From: Pseudonocardia sp. SCN 73-27
Lineage (GTDB): Bacteria; Actinomycetota; Actinomycetes; Mycobacteriales; Pseudonocardiaceae
Direction: 5' to 3'
NCBI GenBank assembly: GCA_001725415.1
Contig: MEGH01000004.1
Span: forward strand, 223,377 to 287,376
DNA: 64,000 nt
The stretch's first letter is position 1. Each line of letters opens with the position of its first letter. Made by a program: the position numbers and the translations under genes. Of this stretch, positions 1 through 7,723 are shown one piece after another. A model generated the notes under the pieces. The model did not search any database, was not told where the DNA came from, and saw nothing but the letters and a program-made list of their open reading frames with translations.

Positions 1-893
1 CCGGCTCCCTGCTGGAGCTGCTGCTGCGCGCCGAGCCCGACGCCGAGACGACGCTGGAGACCGTCGCGCCCGACCCCGGTGACGACGAACGTCCCGATGA
101 AGAGACGACGCTCGGGCTCATGGCCTCCGATGTCGAGACCCTGTCGACCCGGGCGTTCGCCGAGTGCCGCGAGGAGGAGCTGGAGACGTTGCGGCGCATC
201 ATGTCCCGCATCCGACTCCGCCCCCCGATGCGCCGCACCCGCCGCACCCGCGCCGCTCGCCGCGGCCGACGTCACGACCTGCGCGCCACCGTCCGCCGCT
301 CCCTGCGCACCCACGGCGAGCTCGTCGAACTGCGCTACCGGCGCCGCCGCGTCCGCCCCCGCCCGCTCGTGCTGATCCTCGACATCTCCGGTTCCATGGC
401 CGACTACTCCCGCGCCCTGCTGCAGTTCGCGCACTCCGCCCAGCGCGGCGCCCGGTTCCGCGTCGAGGTGTTCTGCTTCGGCACCCGGCTCACCCATCTC
501 ACACCGTCGCTGCGCACCCGCAGTCCCGACGAGGCGCTCGCACGCGCCGCCGACCTCGTCGTCGACTGGGAAGGCGGGACCCGCATCGGGCAGGCGATCG
601 ACGAGTTCGTCCGACGCTTCGGCCGTCGCGGGATGGCGCGCGGCGGGATCGTCGTCGTGTGTTCCGACGGGCTCGACCGCGGCGACCCCGAGCTGCTGGA
701 GTCGGCGATGCAGAAGCTCGCGCGGCTCTGCCACCGCGTGGTGTGGACCAACCCGCACGTCGTCGCCGGAGGCAGAGGGGTGCCGCGGACCGTCGGCATG
801 CTCGTCGCCGAACCGTACGTCGACCTGCTGCTGTCGGGGCGCGACCTCGGCAGTCTCGACGAGCTGGCGGCGCTGCTGCCGGAGCTGGGATAG
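1..893 (+). CDS. coxE: CoxE-like VWA-domain protein (5' end cut by window)
   Basis: The frame is open from base 3, so the start lies outside the window; the stop is TAG at 891-893. The visible part has an acidic stretch, an Arg-rich linker, then a von Willebrand A domain. The MIDAS motif reads DISGS, followed by the Thr of GGTRIG and an acidic SDGLDRGD loop, matching the CoxE family. CoxE is an accessory protein that works with the MoxR-type ATPase CoxD in maturing the copper-molybdenum centre of aerobic CO dehydrogenase, which fits the two coxMSL cassettes nearby. A coxD gene would be expected just upstream, outside the window. The next gene starts 9 bp downstream in the same direction. Confidence 0.88.
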   Translation, partial: GSLLELLLRAEPDAETTLETVAPDPGDDERPDEETTLGLMASDVETLSTRAFAECREEELETLRRIMSRIRLRPPMRRTRRTRAARRGRRHDLRATVRRSLRTHGELVELRYRRRRVRPRPLVLILDISGSMADYSRALLQFAHSAQRGARFRVEVFCFGTRLTHLTPSLRTRSPDEALARAADLVVDWEGGTRIGQAIDEFVRRFGRRGMARGGIVVVCSDGLDRGDPELLESAMQKLARLCHRVVWTNPHVVAGGRGVPRTVGMLVAEPYVDLLLSGRDLGSLDELAALLPELG

Positions 894-902
894 GAGCGGA
901 TC

Positions 903-1190
903 ATGCGGTGGAGTGTGGGACTCGAGGCCCAGGGGGACCGGCTGGTCACCCACGACGAGATCGTCGAGCTCGCCGACGCCGTCGCCCCGCACGGCGGCAT
1001 CGCCTCCGGCATCGGCACCGACCGCTACGGGGCGCAGATCATCGTCGTCGCCTCGACCCACGACGAGGCCGTGGAACGTGGAACGGCGACCTTCCGCGCC
1101 GCCGCAGCCACCGCGGGCCTTCCTGAGTTCCCGATCGTCCGTGCGGAGGCGGTGAGCGAGGCCGACGACGACCTCGCCTGGGAGGCATGA
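903..1190 (+). CDS. conserved-looking hypothetical protein, 95 aa, next to coxE
   Basis: This is a soluble 95-residue protein with no signal peptide or membrane segment and no family I recognise. It has an alpha/beta pattern (VTHDEIVELADAV, then QIIVVASTHDEAVERG) that could be a small ferredoxin-like fold. An AGGAG ribosome site sits 7 bp before the ATG. Its stop overlaps the next gene in an ATGA at 1187-1190, so it is translationally coupled to it and probably in one operon with coxE. Coding potential and context support the gene; the function is unknown. Confidence 0.7.
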   Translation: MRWSVGLEAQGDRLVTHDEIVELADAVAPHGGIASGIGTDRYGAQIIVVASTHDEAVERGTATFRAAAATAGLPEFPIVRAEAVSEADDDLAWEA

Positions 1191-1576
1191 TCCGCCTCGG
1201 CTCGTTGGCGGGCTACGCCTTCTCCGGTCCCCGGCTGCTCGCCGGCTGGGACCCGCCTGCCGAGCCGGGCGTCTACGCGATCCTCTACAAGCCCGAACCC
1301 GAGCGGGAGCGCTACGCGGTCGTCTACGTCGGCCATGCCGACGACCTCACCAGCGAGGGCCTGCCCCTGCGCCACCCCCGCGCCCACTGCTGGACCCAAC
1401 GCGCCGGCGGGAAGTGGCGCCTGCACGTCGCGACCCTGTCGATCCCGGGCGGCACGAAGGGCCACCGCGAGATGGTCGCCGAGGAACTGATCTCGATGTA
1501 CACCCCCCACTGCAACGCCGAGCGCTACGAGGGCGCGTGGCGGGAGGAATGGATCGGCACGGACAAGCCCCTGTGA
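1187..1576 (+). CDS. small GIY-YIG-fold-like protein, 129 aa
   Basis: Residues 28-55 carry a pattern like the GIY-YIG nuclease core: PGVYAILY, then about ten residues on VVYVGHADDL. It continues with an Arg-bearing stretch (HPRAHCWTQRA), a Glu in a helix (EMVAEELISMY) and a downstream Asn (PHCNAERYE), matching the order of catalytic Arg, Glu and Asn in that superfamily. This is inferred from spacing only. It is coupled by ATGA to the previous gene and apparently belongs to the coxE operon, where a nuclease-like protein is unexpected. Its stop codon lies inside the first palindrome of the repeat family (1573-1612). Confidence 0.6.
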   Translation: MIRLGSLAGYAFSGPRLLAGWDPPAEPGVYAILYKPEPERERYAVVYVGHADDLTSEGLPLRHPRAHCWTQRAGGKWRLHVATLSIPGGTKGHREMVAEELISMYTPHCNAERYEGAWREEWIGTDKPL

Positions 1577-1612
1577 GCGGTAATAGTCGCTATCGCGACT
1601 ATTACCGCTCAC
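1573..1612 (+). repeat. palindromic 3'-end element, copy 1
   Basis: Two perfect 18-bp arms (gtgagcggtaatagtcgc and its reverse complement) flank a tatc loop. The left flank is CCCTG and the right flank CGACC, defining plus orientation. The TGA of the preceding gene is formed by the first arm. It is one of six related copies in the window, each placed at a gene 3' end; it probably acts as a transcription terminator or mRNA-stabilising hairpin. No U-tract follows. Confidence 0.85.
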
Positions 1613-1697
1613 GACCTCCTGTCCACATGCACCCGCGCTGATCCACAGATCGCCCAACGGTCCCGACGGAGGCAGCGCGCGCAGCGATCGTCGTCCG

Positions 1698-2690
1698 ATG
1701 ACGATCATCAATACGTCTACCGGGGTCGTCGCCGTCCCGACGGCGAACGACCGACGACAAGCATGTTCAGCACTGCTCGAACGGCAGCACGGCATGGCGT
1801 CGCTGACGCAGCTGCAGGAGCTCGGTATCAGCTGGAGCGCGGTCGTCGCCCAGACGAAGGCGGGCCGTTGGCGACGCCACCTCCCGCGCGTCTACGCGAC
1901 GTTCACCGGTCCGCTTCCGCGCGCGGCGAGCATAAGCGCCGCATTGCTGTACGGCGGAGCGCATGCGGTGCTTAGCCATCGGACGGCAGCGGAGGAGTGG
2001 GGGCTGGTCCGTCATGAGGACGGGCCCATCCACGTGACGGTGCCGTACGGCACCTCTGCCATCTCGCAGCCCGGGCTCGTCGTGGTTCACCGCTCCCGCG
2101 CGTTCCACCACATCGTCGTCGCCTCCGACCCGCCGCGGACCAGCCCGGGCGACACGGCGATCGACCTCGCCGCTGCCGAGACCGACGCGGTACAGGCCCG
2201 CCGGACACTCGTCGCGCTGCTGACGACCGGCCGCGTCGGGCCGGACCGTCTCCGGCAGCGTCTCCTCGAACGGCCGCCGCGGCGACATCGTCGTGCGCTC
2301 TCCGATGCGGTCGCCCTGGTGCGGGACGGGGTCCAGTCGGCACTCGAGGAGCTGTACGCGTCGGATGTCGAAGGGGCGCACGGGCTTCCCACCGGCCGTC
2401 GGCAGACACCGATGTCGGTCGACGGGTTCACGCTGTACGAGGACGTGACCTACGACCACGCCGGCGCGGACGTCACGATCCGTCTCGACGGACGGACGCA
2501 CCTTGCCGAGGGGACGTCGTTCCGAGACCGCCGCCGGGACAACGCCGCTGAGCTTGCTGGGCGGGCCCGGCTGGTCTATGGCTGGATGGACCTGTCGAGC
2601 GATCCGTGTGCGGCGGCCCGGGAGGTGGCGACGGTGCTGACCCGTCGTGGCTGGTCAGGACGGCCGACGCGGTGCCCCCGCTGCAGGTGA
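1698..2690 (+). CDS. AbiEi-like antitoxin-family / DNA-binding protein, 330 aa
   Basis: Residues about 15-70 look like the N-terminal helix-turn-helix of the actinobacterial 'type IV toxin-antitoxin AbiEi family antitoxin' proteins (LLERQHGMASLTQLQELGIS, then a wHWRRHLPRVY-like turn ending in VYATFTGP). The middle holds ALSHRTAAEEWGL. The C-terminal third resembles a degenerate DUF559/Vsr endonuclease-like fold (DVTIRLDGRTHL, then RDRRRDNAAELAGRARLVYGW). No AbiEii nucleotidyltransferase toxin gene follows: the next gene is convergent. It may therefore be an orphan regulator rather than a working toxin-antitoxin half. There is no clear ribosome site before the ATG. Confidence 0.65.
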   Translation: MTIINTSTGVVAVPTANDRRQACSALLERQHGMASLTQLQELGISWSAVVAQTKAGRWRRHLPRVYATFTGPLPRAASISAALLYGGAHAVLSHRTAAEEWGLVRHEDGPIHVTVPYGTSAISQPGLVVVHRSRAFHHIVVASDPPRTSPGDTAIDLAAAETDAVQARRTLVALLTTGRVGPDRLRQRLLERPPRRHRRALSDAVALVRDGVQSALEELYASDVEGAHGLPTGRRQTPMSVDGFTLYEDVTYDHAGADVTIRLDGRTHLAEGTSFRDRRRDNAAELAGRARLVYGWMDLSSDPCAAAREVATVLTRRGWSGRPTRCPRCR

Positions 2691-2696
2691 GGGCTC

Positions 2697-2736
2697 GTGC
2701 GCGGTAATAGTCGCCATAGCGACTATTACCGCGCAC
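2697..2736 (-). repeat. palindromic 3'-end element, copy 2
   Basis: Perfect 18-bp arms (gtgcgcggtaatagtcgc) surround a cata loop. The CCCTG flank is on the minus strand, next to the stop of the leftward gene at 2741. Relative to copy 1, the fourth base of each arm is changed in a compensatory way (A to C, with T to G opposite), which indicates selection for pairing. It lies between two convergent genes and could terminate both. Confidence 0.85.
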
Positions 2737-2740
2737 AGGG

Positions 2741-3082
2741 TCAGCGGGGTGCGTAGCCGACCCCGTCGAAGAGGCGGGACCGGCGGCGGCCGGCGGCCGG
2801 CACCGCGACGGCGGGACGGACCGGGGTCGGCGACACTTTGCCGACGATCTGCTCCGCCATGCCGTAGACCAGCGGCAGGGCACCGGAGAGGGTCCCACCC
2901 GAGCGGTTGATGTGCTCGACCCCCGGGCCGATGAGAGCGGCGTCCCGGTTGACCTGCTGGACGCTCTCCTCGCAGGTCTCGAGGTTCGTCGCGATCCTCG
3001 TCAGGAGCGTGCCCACCCGGAACAGGTAGAACGCCAGCCCGGCGATGAGCAGGACGATCACCACGACGGTCAGGACGATCAT
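2741..3082 (-). CDS. single-pass membrane miniprotein 5 of 5 (113 aa)
   Basis: Last gene of a tight leftward operon of five small membrane proteins. Residues 2-20 (VLTVVVIVLLIAGLAFYLF) form one transmembrane helix. A predicted amphipathic helix follows (RVGTLLTRIATNLETCEESVQQV), then a loop and a basic C-terminus. The ATG overlaps the stop of the preceding gene in ATGA (3079-3082), which fixes the start. I recognise no named family. The shared design of a membrane helix followed by a long helical tail suggests the five proteins are distant paralogues that assemble together. A longer in-frame ORF upstream is antisense or off-frame noise. Confidence 0.75.
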   Translation of the reverse strand: MIVLTVVVIVLLIAGLAFYLFRVGTLLTRIATNLETCEESVQQVNRDAALIGPGVEHINRSGGTLSGALPLVYGMAEQIVGKVSPTPVRPAVAVPAAGRRRSRLFDGVGYAPR

Positions 3083-3390
3083 CGGGACGCTCCGTTCGTG
3101 ACCGGGGCAGGGGCGGGGGTCGGGATCGACGGCAGGACCCGACCCAGGAACAGGTGGTGCTGCAGGCCCTCGGCGAGGACGCGGTCGACGGCGTCGCCGG
3201 TGGGGTCGATCAGCGCGGTCGACGCCGTGTTGGCGGCGACCTTCTCCAGCGTGCCCGTGATGTCGGTGACCCGGCGGTCGATGGTCTTGACCAGGTTCAC
3301 GAGCAGCTGCAGCAGGGCCGCGACGACGATGACGACGACGAACCCGGCGATGATCGCGATCCACCACGCGGTGGTGTCGGCGCTGGACAT
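3079..3390 (-). CDS. single-pass membrane miniprotein 4 of 5 (103 aa)
   Basis: The protein has a short N-terminus (MSSADTTAWW) and a transmembrane helix at about residues 11-30. A helical segment rich in Leu, Val and Thr follows (VNLVKTIDRRVTDITGTLEK), and the tail is Pro-rich (PSIPTPAPAPV). It begins 2 bp after the stop of miniprotein 3 and overlaps miniprotein 5 by 4 bp. The middle (ASTALIDPTGDAVDRVLAEG) resembles a periodic coiled-coil-like helix. Function unknown; context suggests a membrane module linked to the cox genes. Confidence 0.75.
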   Translation of the reverse strand: MSSADTTAWWIAIIAGFVVVIVVAALLQLLVNLVKTIDRRVTDITGTLEKVAANTASTALIDPTGDAVDRVLAEGLQHHLFLGRVLPSIPTPAPAPVTNGASR

Positions 3391-3392
3391 GA

Positions 3393-3635
3393 TCAGCCTC
3401 CCAGCCGGGCGCGGCCACGGGCGAGGCCCGCGGTGATGGTGTCGGCGAAGTCGATCGTCTCGGCCAGGGCGGCGAGCGGGCGGGTGTTGACCTCCGCCTG
3501 CTGCAGCCCGGCGTTGATCGACTGCGCCTGGCGACCGATCCGCGCGGCCAGCACCAGGATCGGCACCACCAGCGCGACGACGACGAGCACCACGACGATG
3601 CCGATCACGAACCCCACGATCCATCCGGTGCTCAT
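3393..3635 (-). CDS. single-pass membrane miniprotein 3 of 5 (80 aa)
   Basis: Residues 5-32 form a long hydrophobic helix (WIVGFVIGIVVVLVVVALVV and onward). The cytosolic helix ARIGRQAQSINAGLQQAE and a short tail (AGLARGRARLGG) follow. The ATG directly abuts the TAG of the preceding gene (3636-3638), so translation is almost certainly coupled. The tail shares an 'N-T/S-x-x-L-x-x-L' style pattern (NTRPLAALAE) with the neighbouring miniproteins. No family assignment. Confidence 0.75.
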   Translation of the reverse strand: MSTGWIVGFVIGIVVVLVVVALVVPILVLAARIGRQAQSINAGLQQAEVNTRPLAALAETIDFADTITAGLARGRARLGG

Positions 3636-3863
3636 CTAGACCCCCGCGCAGAAGTCGCGGACCGGCTTCAGGTTCGCATTCACCGAGGTGAGACGCGACG
3701 GGACGGGCGCGGTCGAGGCGACGATCGCGCCGACCCCGCCGTCGAGCGCGGCCAGGGTCTGCGAGACGTGCCGCAGGTGCAGGATCACCCGCAGCAGCCC
3801 GATCCCGGCGACGGCGATGATGAGGGCGGCGATGACGATCGTCGCCCACGCAGCAGCGGGCAC
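3636..3863 (-). CDS. single-pass membrane miniprotein 2 of 5 (75 aa)
   Basis: The GTG start lies one base after the TGA of miniprotein 1; a GAAGGAG ribosome site sits within the end of that gene. Residues 5-26 are hydrophobic (AWATIVIAALIIAVAGIGLL). The tail (LHLRHVSQTLAALDGGVGAI, then STAPVPSRLTSVNANLKPVR) is helical and polar. The motif P-V-P-S-x-L is shared with miniprotein 1 (DPVPSMLATTDA), which supports common ancestry. Function unknown. Confidence 0.73.
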   Translation of the reverse strand: MPAAAWATIVIAALIIAVAGIGLLRVILHLRHVSQTLAALDGGVGAIVASTAPVPSRLTSVNANLKPVRDFCAGV

Positions 3864-3864
3864 G

Positions 3865-4131
3865 TCAGTTCTCCTTCGGCGGCAACAGGACCGCGACGCT
3901 GCCCGCGTATCGGACGGCGCCGGCGGACACCTGGGCGACGGTCGCGTCGGTCGTCGCGAGCATGGAGGGGACGGGGTCGAGCGCGCCGGCCAGCTGCACG
4001 CCGCCGGCGAGGATGTCGTCGGCCGCCCAGCGGATGCGTTCGACGGCGGCGAGCACCCGGTTGAGCAGGGCGATCACCACCGGGAGCACCACGAGCAGCA
4101 GGACGGCGTTGCCGATCCACCACAGCACCAT
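3865..4131 (-). CDS. single-pass membrane miniprotein 1 of 5 (88 aa)
   Basis: First gene of the five-gene miniprotein operon. A strong AAAGGAGG ribosome site (minus strand, around 4141-4149) precedes the ATG and rules out the very long ORF that runs through this frame. Residues 3-22 form a transmembrane helix (LWWIGNAVLLLVVLPVVIAL). Next come an amphipathic helix (RVLAAVERIRWAADDI) and the P-V-P-S-M-L segment shared with miniprotein 2. It starts 68 bp after the end of coxG in the same direction, with palindrome copy 3 between. It may be part of the cox transcript by read-through, or a separate unit. Confidence 0.76.
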   Translation of the reverse strand: MVLWWIGNAVLLLVVLPVVIALLNRVLAAVERIRWAADDILAGGVQLAGALDPVPSMLATTDATVAQVSAGAVRYAGSVAVLLPPKEN

Positions 4132-4163
4132 GTCTTCTCGCCTCCTTTCGCAGGTCAGGGGTC

Positions 4164-4203
4164 GTGAGCGGCAATGGTCGCCATAGCGACCATTGCCGCT
4201 CAC
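4164..4203 (-). repeat. palindromic 3'-end element, copy 3
   Basis: Perfect 18-bp arms (gtgagcggcaatggtcgc) with a cata loop. It is minus-oriented: the CCCTG flank faces the leftward coxG gene, whose TGA lies within the element, exactly as in copy 1. It separates coxG from the membrane miniprotein operon and could terminate or attenuate transcription between them. Confidence 0.85.
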
Positions 4204-4790
4204 AGGGGTTGGACGGGACGCGTGCTCGGGCCGAAGAACCGGCGGGCCACCCGTTTCAGCGCCATGACTGCCGCCGACAGGGCGATCCGGAAACCGCTCG
4301 CCGGCGCCGCCCGGGTCACGACGACGGTGCCGCCGCGGGAGCGGGCCTCGGCGTTGGCGGCGATGCAGTCGGTGAAGGCACCCAGCAGGACGCTCGTGAC
4401 GTCGGAGATCATGCCGCGCCCGTACTGGGCGGCGGCGCCGGAGATCTGCAGGTCCTGCACCACGTGCATCGACGTCGCACCCGCACCGGCCGGCGCGAGC
4501 GTGGCCGTCACCGACATCTCGGCGGTGCCGCGGCCGCGGGCCTCGGACCCCGCGGCGTGCAGCACCATGGTGTGCGTCGACGCGTCCGACGTGCGGATCT
4601 CCGCGACGCCGGTGAACCGCAGCGACACCGGACCCATGCTGACCTTGACCCCGCCGGTGAACGAGCCGTCGGGCTGCTCCCCGGTGAGCTCCGCACCCGG
4701 CAGGCACGGGGCCAGCGCGGGGACGTCCTGCAGGAACTCCCAGACGTCGTCGAGCGGGGCGGCGAGGCGGAAGTCGTTCTCGATGAGCAT
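4200..4790 (-). CDS. coxG: CoxG, CO dehydrogenase-associated SRPBCC protein
   Basis: This 196-residue protein has the CoxG start (IENDFRLAAPLDDVWEFL) and the conserved DVPALAPCLPGAEL segment. A beta-rich SRPBCC lipid-binding fold extends to about residue 150. A basic amphipathic C-terminal extension follows (ALSAAVMALKRVARRFFGPS) that could bind membrane. CoxG proteins have been linked to membrane attachment and quinone supply for aerobic CO dehydrogenase. It starts 3 bp after the coxL stop and closes the minus-strand cox cassette. Its stop codon sits inside palindrome copy 3. Confidence 0.9.
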   Translation of the reverse strand: MLIENDFRLAAPLDDVWEFLQDVPALAPCLPGAELTGEQPDGSFTGGVKVSMGPVSLRFTGVAEIRTSDASTHTMVLHAAGSEARGRGTAEMSVTATLAPAGAGATSMHVVQDLQISGAAAQYGRGMISDVTSVLLGAFTDCIAANAEARSRGGTVVVTRAAPASGFRIALSAAVMALKRVARRFFGPSTRPVQPL

Positions 4791-4793
4791 CGC

Positions 4794-7202
4794 TCACTCC
4801 GTCCGGAAGGGAGGGGCGCCGGACACGTCGTCGCCGGTGTGGGCGGCGTGCCAGACGCGGTCGGGCAGCAGCGGCATGTCGATGTTGCGCACACCGGTGG
4901 GCCGCAGTGCGTTCATGACCGCGTTGACGTAGGCCGCGGGCCCGCCGACGGCCGCGCACTCGCCGACGCCCTTGGCGCCGATCGGGTGGTGCGGCGAGGG
5001 CGTGACGACCTCGTGCAGCTCGAAGCCCGGGGTCTCCCACGCCGTCGGCAGCAGATAGTCCATGTAGTTGGCGCCCACGAGGTTGCCGTCGGTGTCGTAG
5101 GTCTGGAACTGCATGTTCGACATCGCGTAGGCCTCGGTGAGGCCGCCCATGATCTGACCCTCGACGATCATCGGGTTGATCCGGACGCCGCAGTCGTCGA
5201 CGGCGACGAACCGCAGCACGTCCCACACCCCGGTCTCGGGGTCGACCTCGACCGTCGCGATGTAGCAGGCGAACGGCCAGGTCAGGTTGGGCGGGTCGTA
5301 GTAGGCGTTGTTCTCCAGGCCGGGTTCCATGCCGTCGGGCATGTTCGAGTACGCGGCCATCGCGCACTCCTGGATCGTCACGCCCCGGCTCTCGGCACCG
5401 CGGACGAAGAACCTGCCGAGCTCCCACTCGACGTCCTCCTCCAACACCTCCAGCAGGTGCGCGGCGAGCTTGCGCGCCTTGGCCCGGATCTTGCGGGCGA
5501 CCATCGCGGTGGCCGCCCCGGCGACCGGCGTCGACCGGGAGGCGTAGGTACCCATGCCGAACGGTGTGTGGTCGGTGTCGCCGTGCTCGACGACGATGTC
5601 GAGCGCCGGGATGCCGAGCTCGTGGGTGACGATCTGGGCGAAGGTCGTCTCGTGGCCCTGGCCCTGGGTCTGCGCACCGATCTTGAGGACGGCCTTGCCG
5701 GTCGGGTGCACCCGCAGCTCGGCGGAGTCGAACATCTTGATGCCGAGGATGTCGTACTCGCGGCTGTTGCCTGCCCCGAGCGGCTCGGTCATCGTCGAGA
5801 TCCCGATGCCCAGCAGCCGGCCCTGTTTGCGGGCCTCGGCCTGCTCGACGAGGAAGTCGTCGTAGCCGATCGCGTCGAGCCCCACCTGCAGGCACGTGAG
5901 GTACTGCCCGGAGTCGGTGAGGAACCCGAACGGCGTGCGGTAGGGGAACTGGTCGTCGCGGACGAGGTTGCGGCGCCGGAACTCGGCCTGGTCCATGCCG
6001 ATGTCGTCGGCGGCGGCCTGCATCATCCGTTCCTGGAAGAACATCGCCTCGGTGACCCGGAACGAGCACCGGTAGGCGACGCCACCGGGCGCCTTGTTGG
6101 TGTACATGCCCTGCGCGGTGATGTGGCCGACGGGCACGTCGTAGCAGGCGAACGACGAGTGCACGAGCCCGATCTTGAACTTCGTGGGCTGCGCGTCGGC
6201 GTAGAAGGCGCCCTGGTCGGTCGTGGCGTGGTAGCGGACGGCGAGGATCTTCCCGTCGCGGGTCAGCGCCATCTCCGAGTCGAGGTACATGTCGCGGCCG
6301 AACCCGGTCGACGACAGGTTCCCGGTGTTGTCCTCGATCCACTTCACCGGTTTCGCGGTGAGGATCGAGCACAGGATCGCGCAGACGTAGCCGGGGTAGA
6401 CCGGGACCTTGTTGCCGAACCCGCCCCCGACGTCGGGGGAGATGATCCGGATCATGTGCTCGGGCAGCTCGGCGATCAGCGCGACGGCCGCCCGCACGAT
6501 GTGCGGGGCCTGGCTCGTCAGGTAGACGGTGAGCTTGCCGGTGGCGTTGTTGAAGTCCGCGACCGCGCCGCAGTTCTCGATCGGCGACGGGTGGCTGCGC
6601 GGGTAGTGCAGCCGCAGCGTCGACACGACGTCGGCACGGGCGAACGCCGCGTCGGTGCCGGCCTTGTCGCCGACCTCCCAGCTGTAGGCGACGTTGTCGG
6701 CCTGGCCCGCCTTGTCGTCGCGGATCAGCGGTGCACCGGGCGCGAGCGCTTGCTCGGGGTTCACGATCGGGGGCAGCGGCTCGTACTCGACGACGATCGC
6801 GTCGCACGCGTCCTTGGCGATGTAGGGGTCCTCGGCGACGACGCAGGCGACCTCCTGACCCTGGAACCGCACCTTGTCGGTGGCGAGGACGGCCTGGGTG
6901 TCGTAGGACAGCGTCGGCATCCAGGCGAGGTTGCGCTGCGCGGCCATCTCACCGGTCAGCACCAGCTTGACGCCCGGAACCGCCCAGGCCGCGCTGGTGT
7001 CGATCGACTTGATCCGGGCGTGCGCGAGCGGGCTGCGCAGGATCTCCATGTGCAGCATGCCCGGCAGCGTCACGTCCTCGACGTAGTTGCCGCGGCCGCG
7101 GATGAACCGGGCGTCCTCGACGCGCGGCCGGCTCGACCCGAGCCCGCCGATCTTGACCTCGTCGAGCGCCTGGGACGCGGCGGGCTCAGCTGTCGCCGTC
7201 AC
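4794..7202 (-). CDS. coxL: form I CO dehydrogenase large subunit (cassette 1)
   Basis: 802-residue molybdopterin-containing catalytic subunit of aerobic CO dehydrogenase, oxidising CO to CO2. Residues 376-382 read AYRCSFR, the exact form I active-site signature; the Cys (379) would hold the Cu of the Mo-Cu centre. The GGGFGNK molybdopterin-binding motif is near residues 259-265. Near the C-terminus, GAKGVGE supplies the catalytic Glu. The GTG start overlaps the coxS stop in GTGA (7199-7202), fixing the start; the in-frame extension upstream is spurious. Gene order is M-S-L-G, and the length fits the family. This cassette looks fully functional for CO oxidation. Confidence 0.95.
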   Translation of the reverse strand: MTATAEPAASQALDEVKIGGLGSSRPRVEDARFIRGRGNYVEDVTLPGMLHMEILRSPLAHARIKSIDTSAAWAVPGVKLVLTGEMAAQRNLAWMPTLSYDTQAVLATDKVRFQGQEVACVVAEDPYIAKDACDAIVVEYEPLPPIVNPEQALAPGAPLIRDDKAGQADNVAYSWEVGDKAGTDAAFARADVVSTLRLHYPRSHPSPIENCGAVADFNNATGKLTVYLTSQAPHIVRAAVALIAELPEHMIRIISPDVGGGFGNKVPVYPGYVCAILCSILTAKPVKWIEDNTGNLSSTGFGRDMYLDSEMALTRDGKILAVRYHATTDQGAFYADAQPTKFKIGLVHSSFACYDVPVGHITAQGMYTNKAPGGVAYRCSFRVTEAMFFQERMMQAAADDIGMDQAEFRRRNLVRDDQFPYRTPFGFLTDSGQYLTCLQVGLDAIGYDDFLVEQAEARKQGRLLGIGISTMTEPLGAGNSREYDILGIKMFDSAELRVHPTGKAVLKIGAQTQGQGHETTFAQIVTHELGIPALDIVVEHGDTDHTPFGMGTYASRSTPVAGAATAMVARKIRAKARKLAAHLLEVLEEDVEWELGRFFVRGAESRGVTIQECAMAAYSNMPDGMEPGLENNAYYDPPNLTWPFACYIATVEVDPETGVWDVLRFVAVDDCGVRINPMIVEGQIMGGLTEAYAMSNMQFQTYDTDGNLVGANYMDYLLPTAWETPGFELHEVVTPSPHHPIGAKGVGECAAVGGPAAYVNAVMNALRPTGVRNIDMPLLPDRVWHAAHTGDDVSGAPPFRTE

Positions 7203-7705
7203 TGGGCCTCCTTCTCGGCCGCCCACCGGACGGCCTTGACGATGTTCTGGTAGCCGGTGCAGCGGCAGAGGTTCCCCGACAGGCCCCACCGGATCTCGTC
7301 CTCGGACGGATCGGGGTTGCGGTTCAGCAGGGCGCGGGCGGCCAGCATCATGCCGGGCGTGCAGAACCCGCACTGCAGGCCGTGCTCGGCTGCAAAGCCC
7401 TCCTGCACCGGGTCGAGCTCGCTGGGCGTGCCCAGTCCCTCGACCGTCGTCACCTCGTGCCCGTCGGCCTGGACGGCCAGCATCGTGCAGGACTTCACGG
7501 GCGCGCCGTCGTAGAGGACGGTGCAGGCGCCGCAGTTCGTGGTGTCGCAGCCGACGTGGGTGCCGGTGAGCGCGAGGCCCTGGCGCAGCAGGTGCGCGAG
7601 CAGCAGCCGGGGCTCGACCTCGGCGACGCGGCGTTCGCCGTTGACGGTCACGGTGATGCGCCGGGTCGGGACCTCGGTCTCCGCGACGGGTTCGGTGGCA
7701 GTCAT
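7199..7705 (-). CDS. coxS: CO dehydrogenase small [2Fe-2S] subunit (cassette 1)
   Basis: 168 residues. The N-terminal plant-type ferredoxin domain has [11 protein letters not shown] and a later KSC for the first cluster. The C-terminal helical domain has CGFCTPGM and CRCTGYQNI for the second. These carry electrons from the Mo-Cu site of CoxL to the FAD of CoxM. A GGAGG site lies 4 bp before the ATG at 7703-7705; a TTG one codon earlier is less likely. It overlaps coxL by 4 bp and follows coxM by 18 bp. Confidence 0.95.
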   Translation of the reverse strand: MTATEPVAETEVPTRRITVTVNGERRVAEVEPRLLLAHLLRQGLALTGTHVGCDTTNCGACTVLYDGAPVKSCTMLAVQADGHEVTTVEGLGTPSELDPVQEGFAAEHGLQCGFCTPGMMLAARALLNRNPDPSEDEIRWGLSGNLCRCTGYQNIVKAVRWAAEKEAQ

Positions 7706-7723
7706 CAATCCTCCGTTGGACCC

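Noticed and set aside
1698-2690. Complete type IV toxin-antitoxin pair
   Set aside because: No nucleotidyltransferase toxin ORF is next to the AbiEi-like gene; the neighbour is the convergent miniprotein operon.
3865-6807. Minus-strand 980-codon ORF that includes miniprotein 1
   Set aside because: Only the last 88 codons are real, with a strong ribosome site at 4141-4149; the rest is an off-frame reading of coxL and coxG.
4164-7253. Plus-strand 1029-codon ORF antisense to coxL and coxG
   Set aside because: It has the usual composition of antisense frames in GC-rich DNA (Arg, Asp, Val and Gly rich without domains), and the opposite strand holds clear cox genes.
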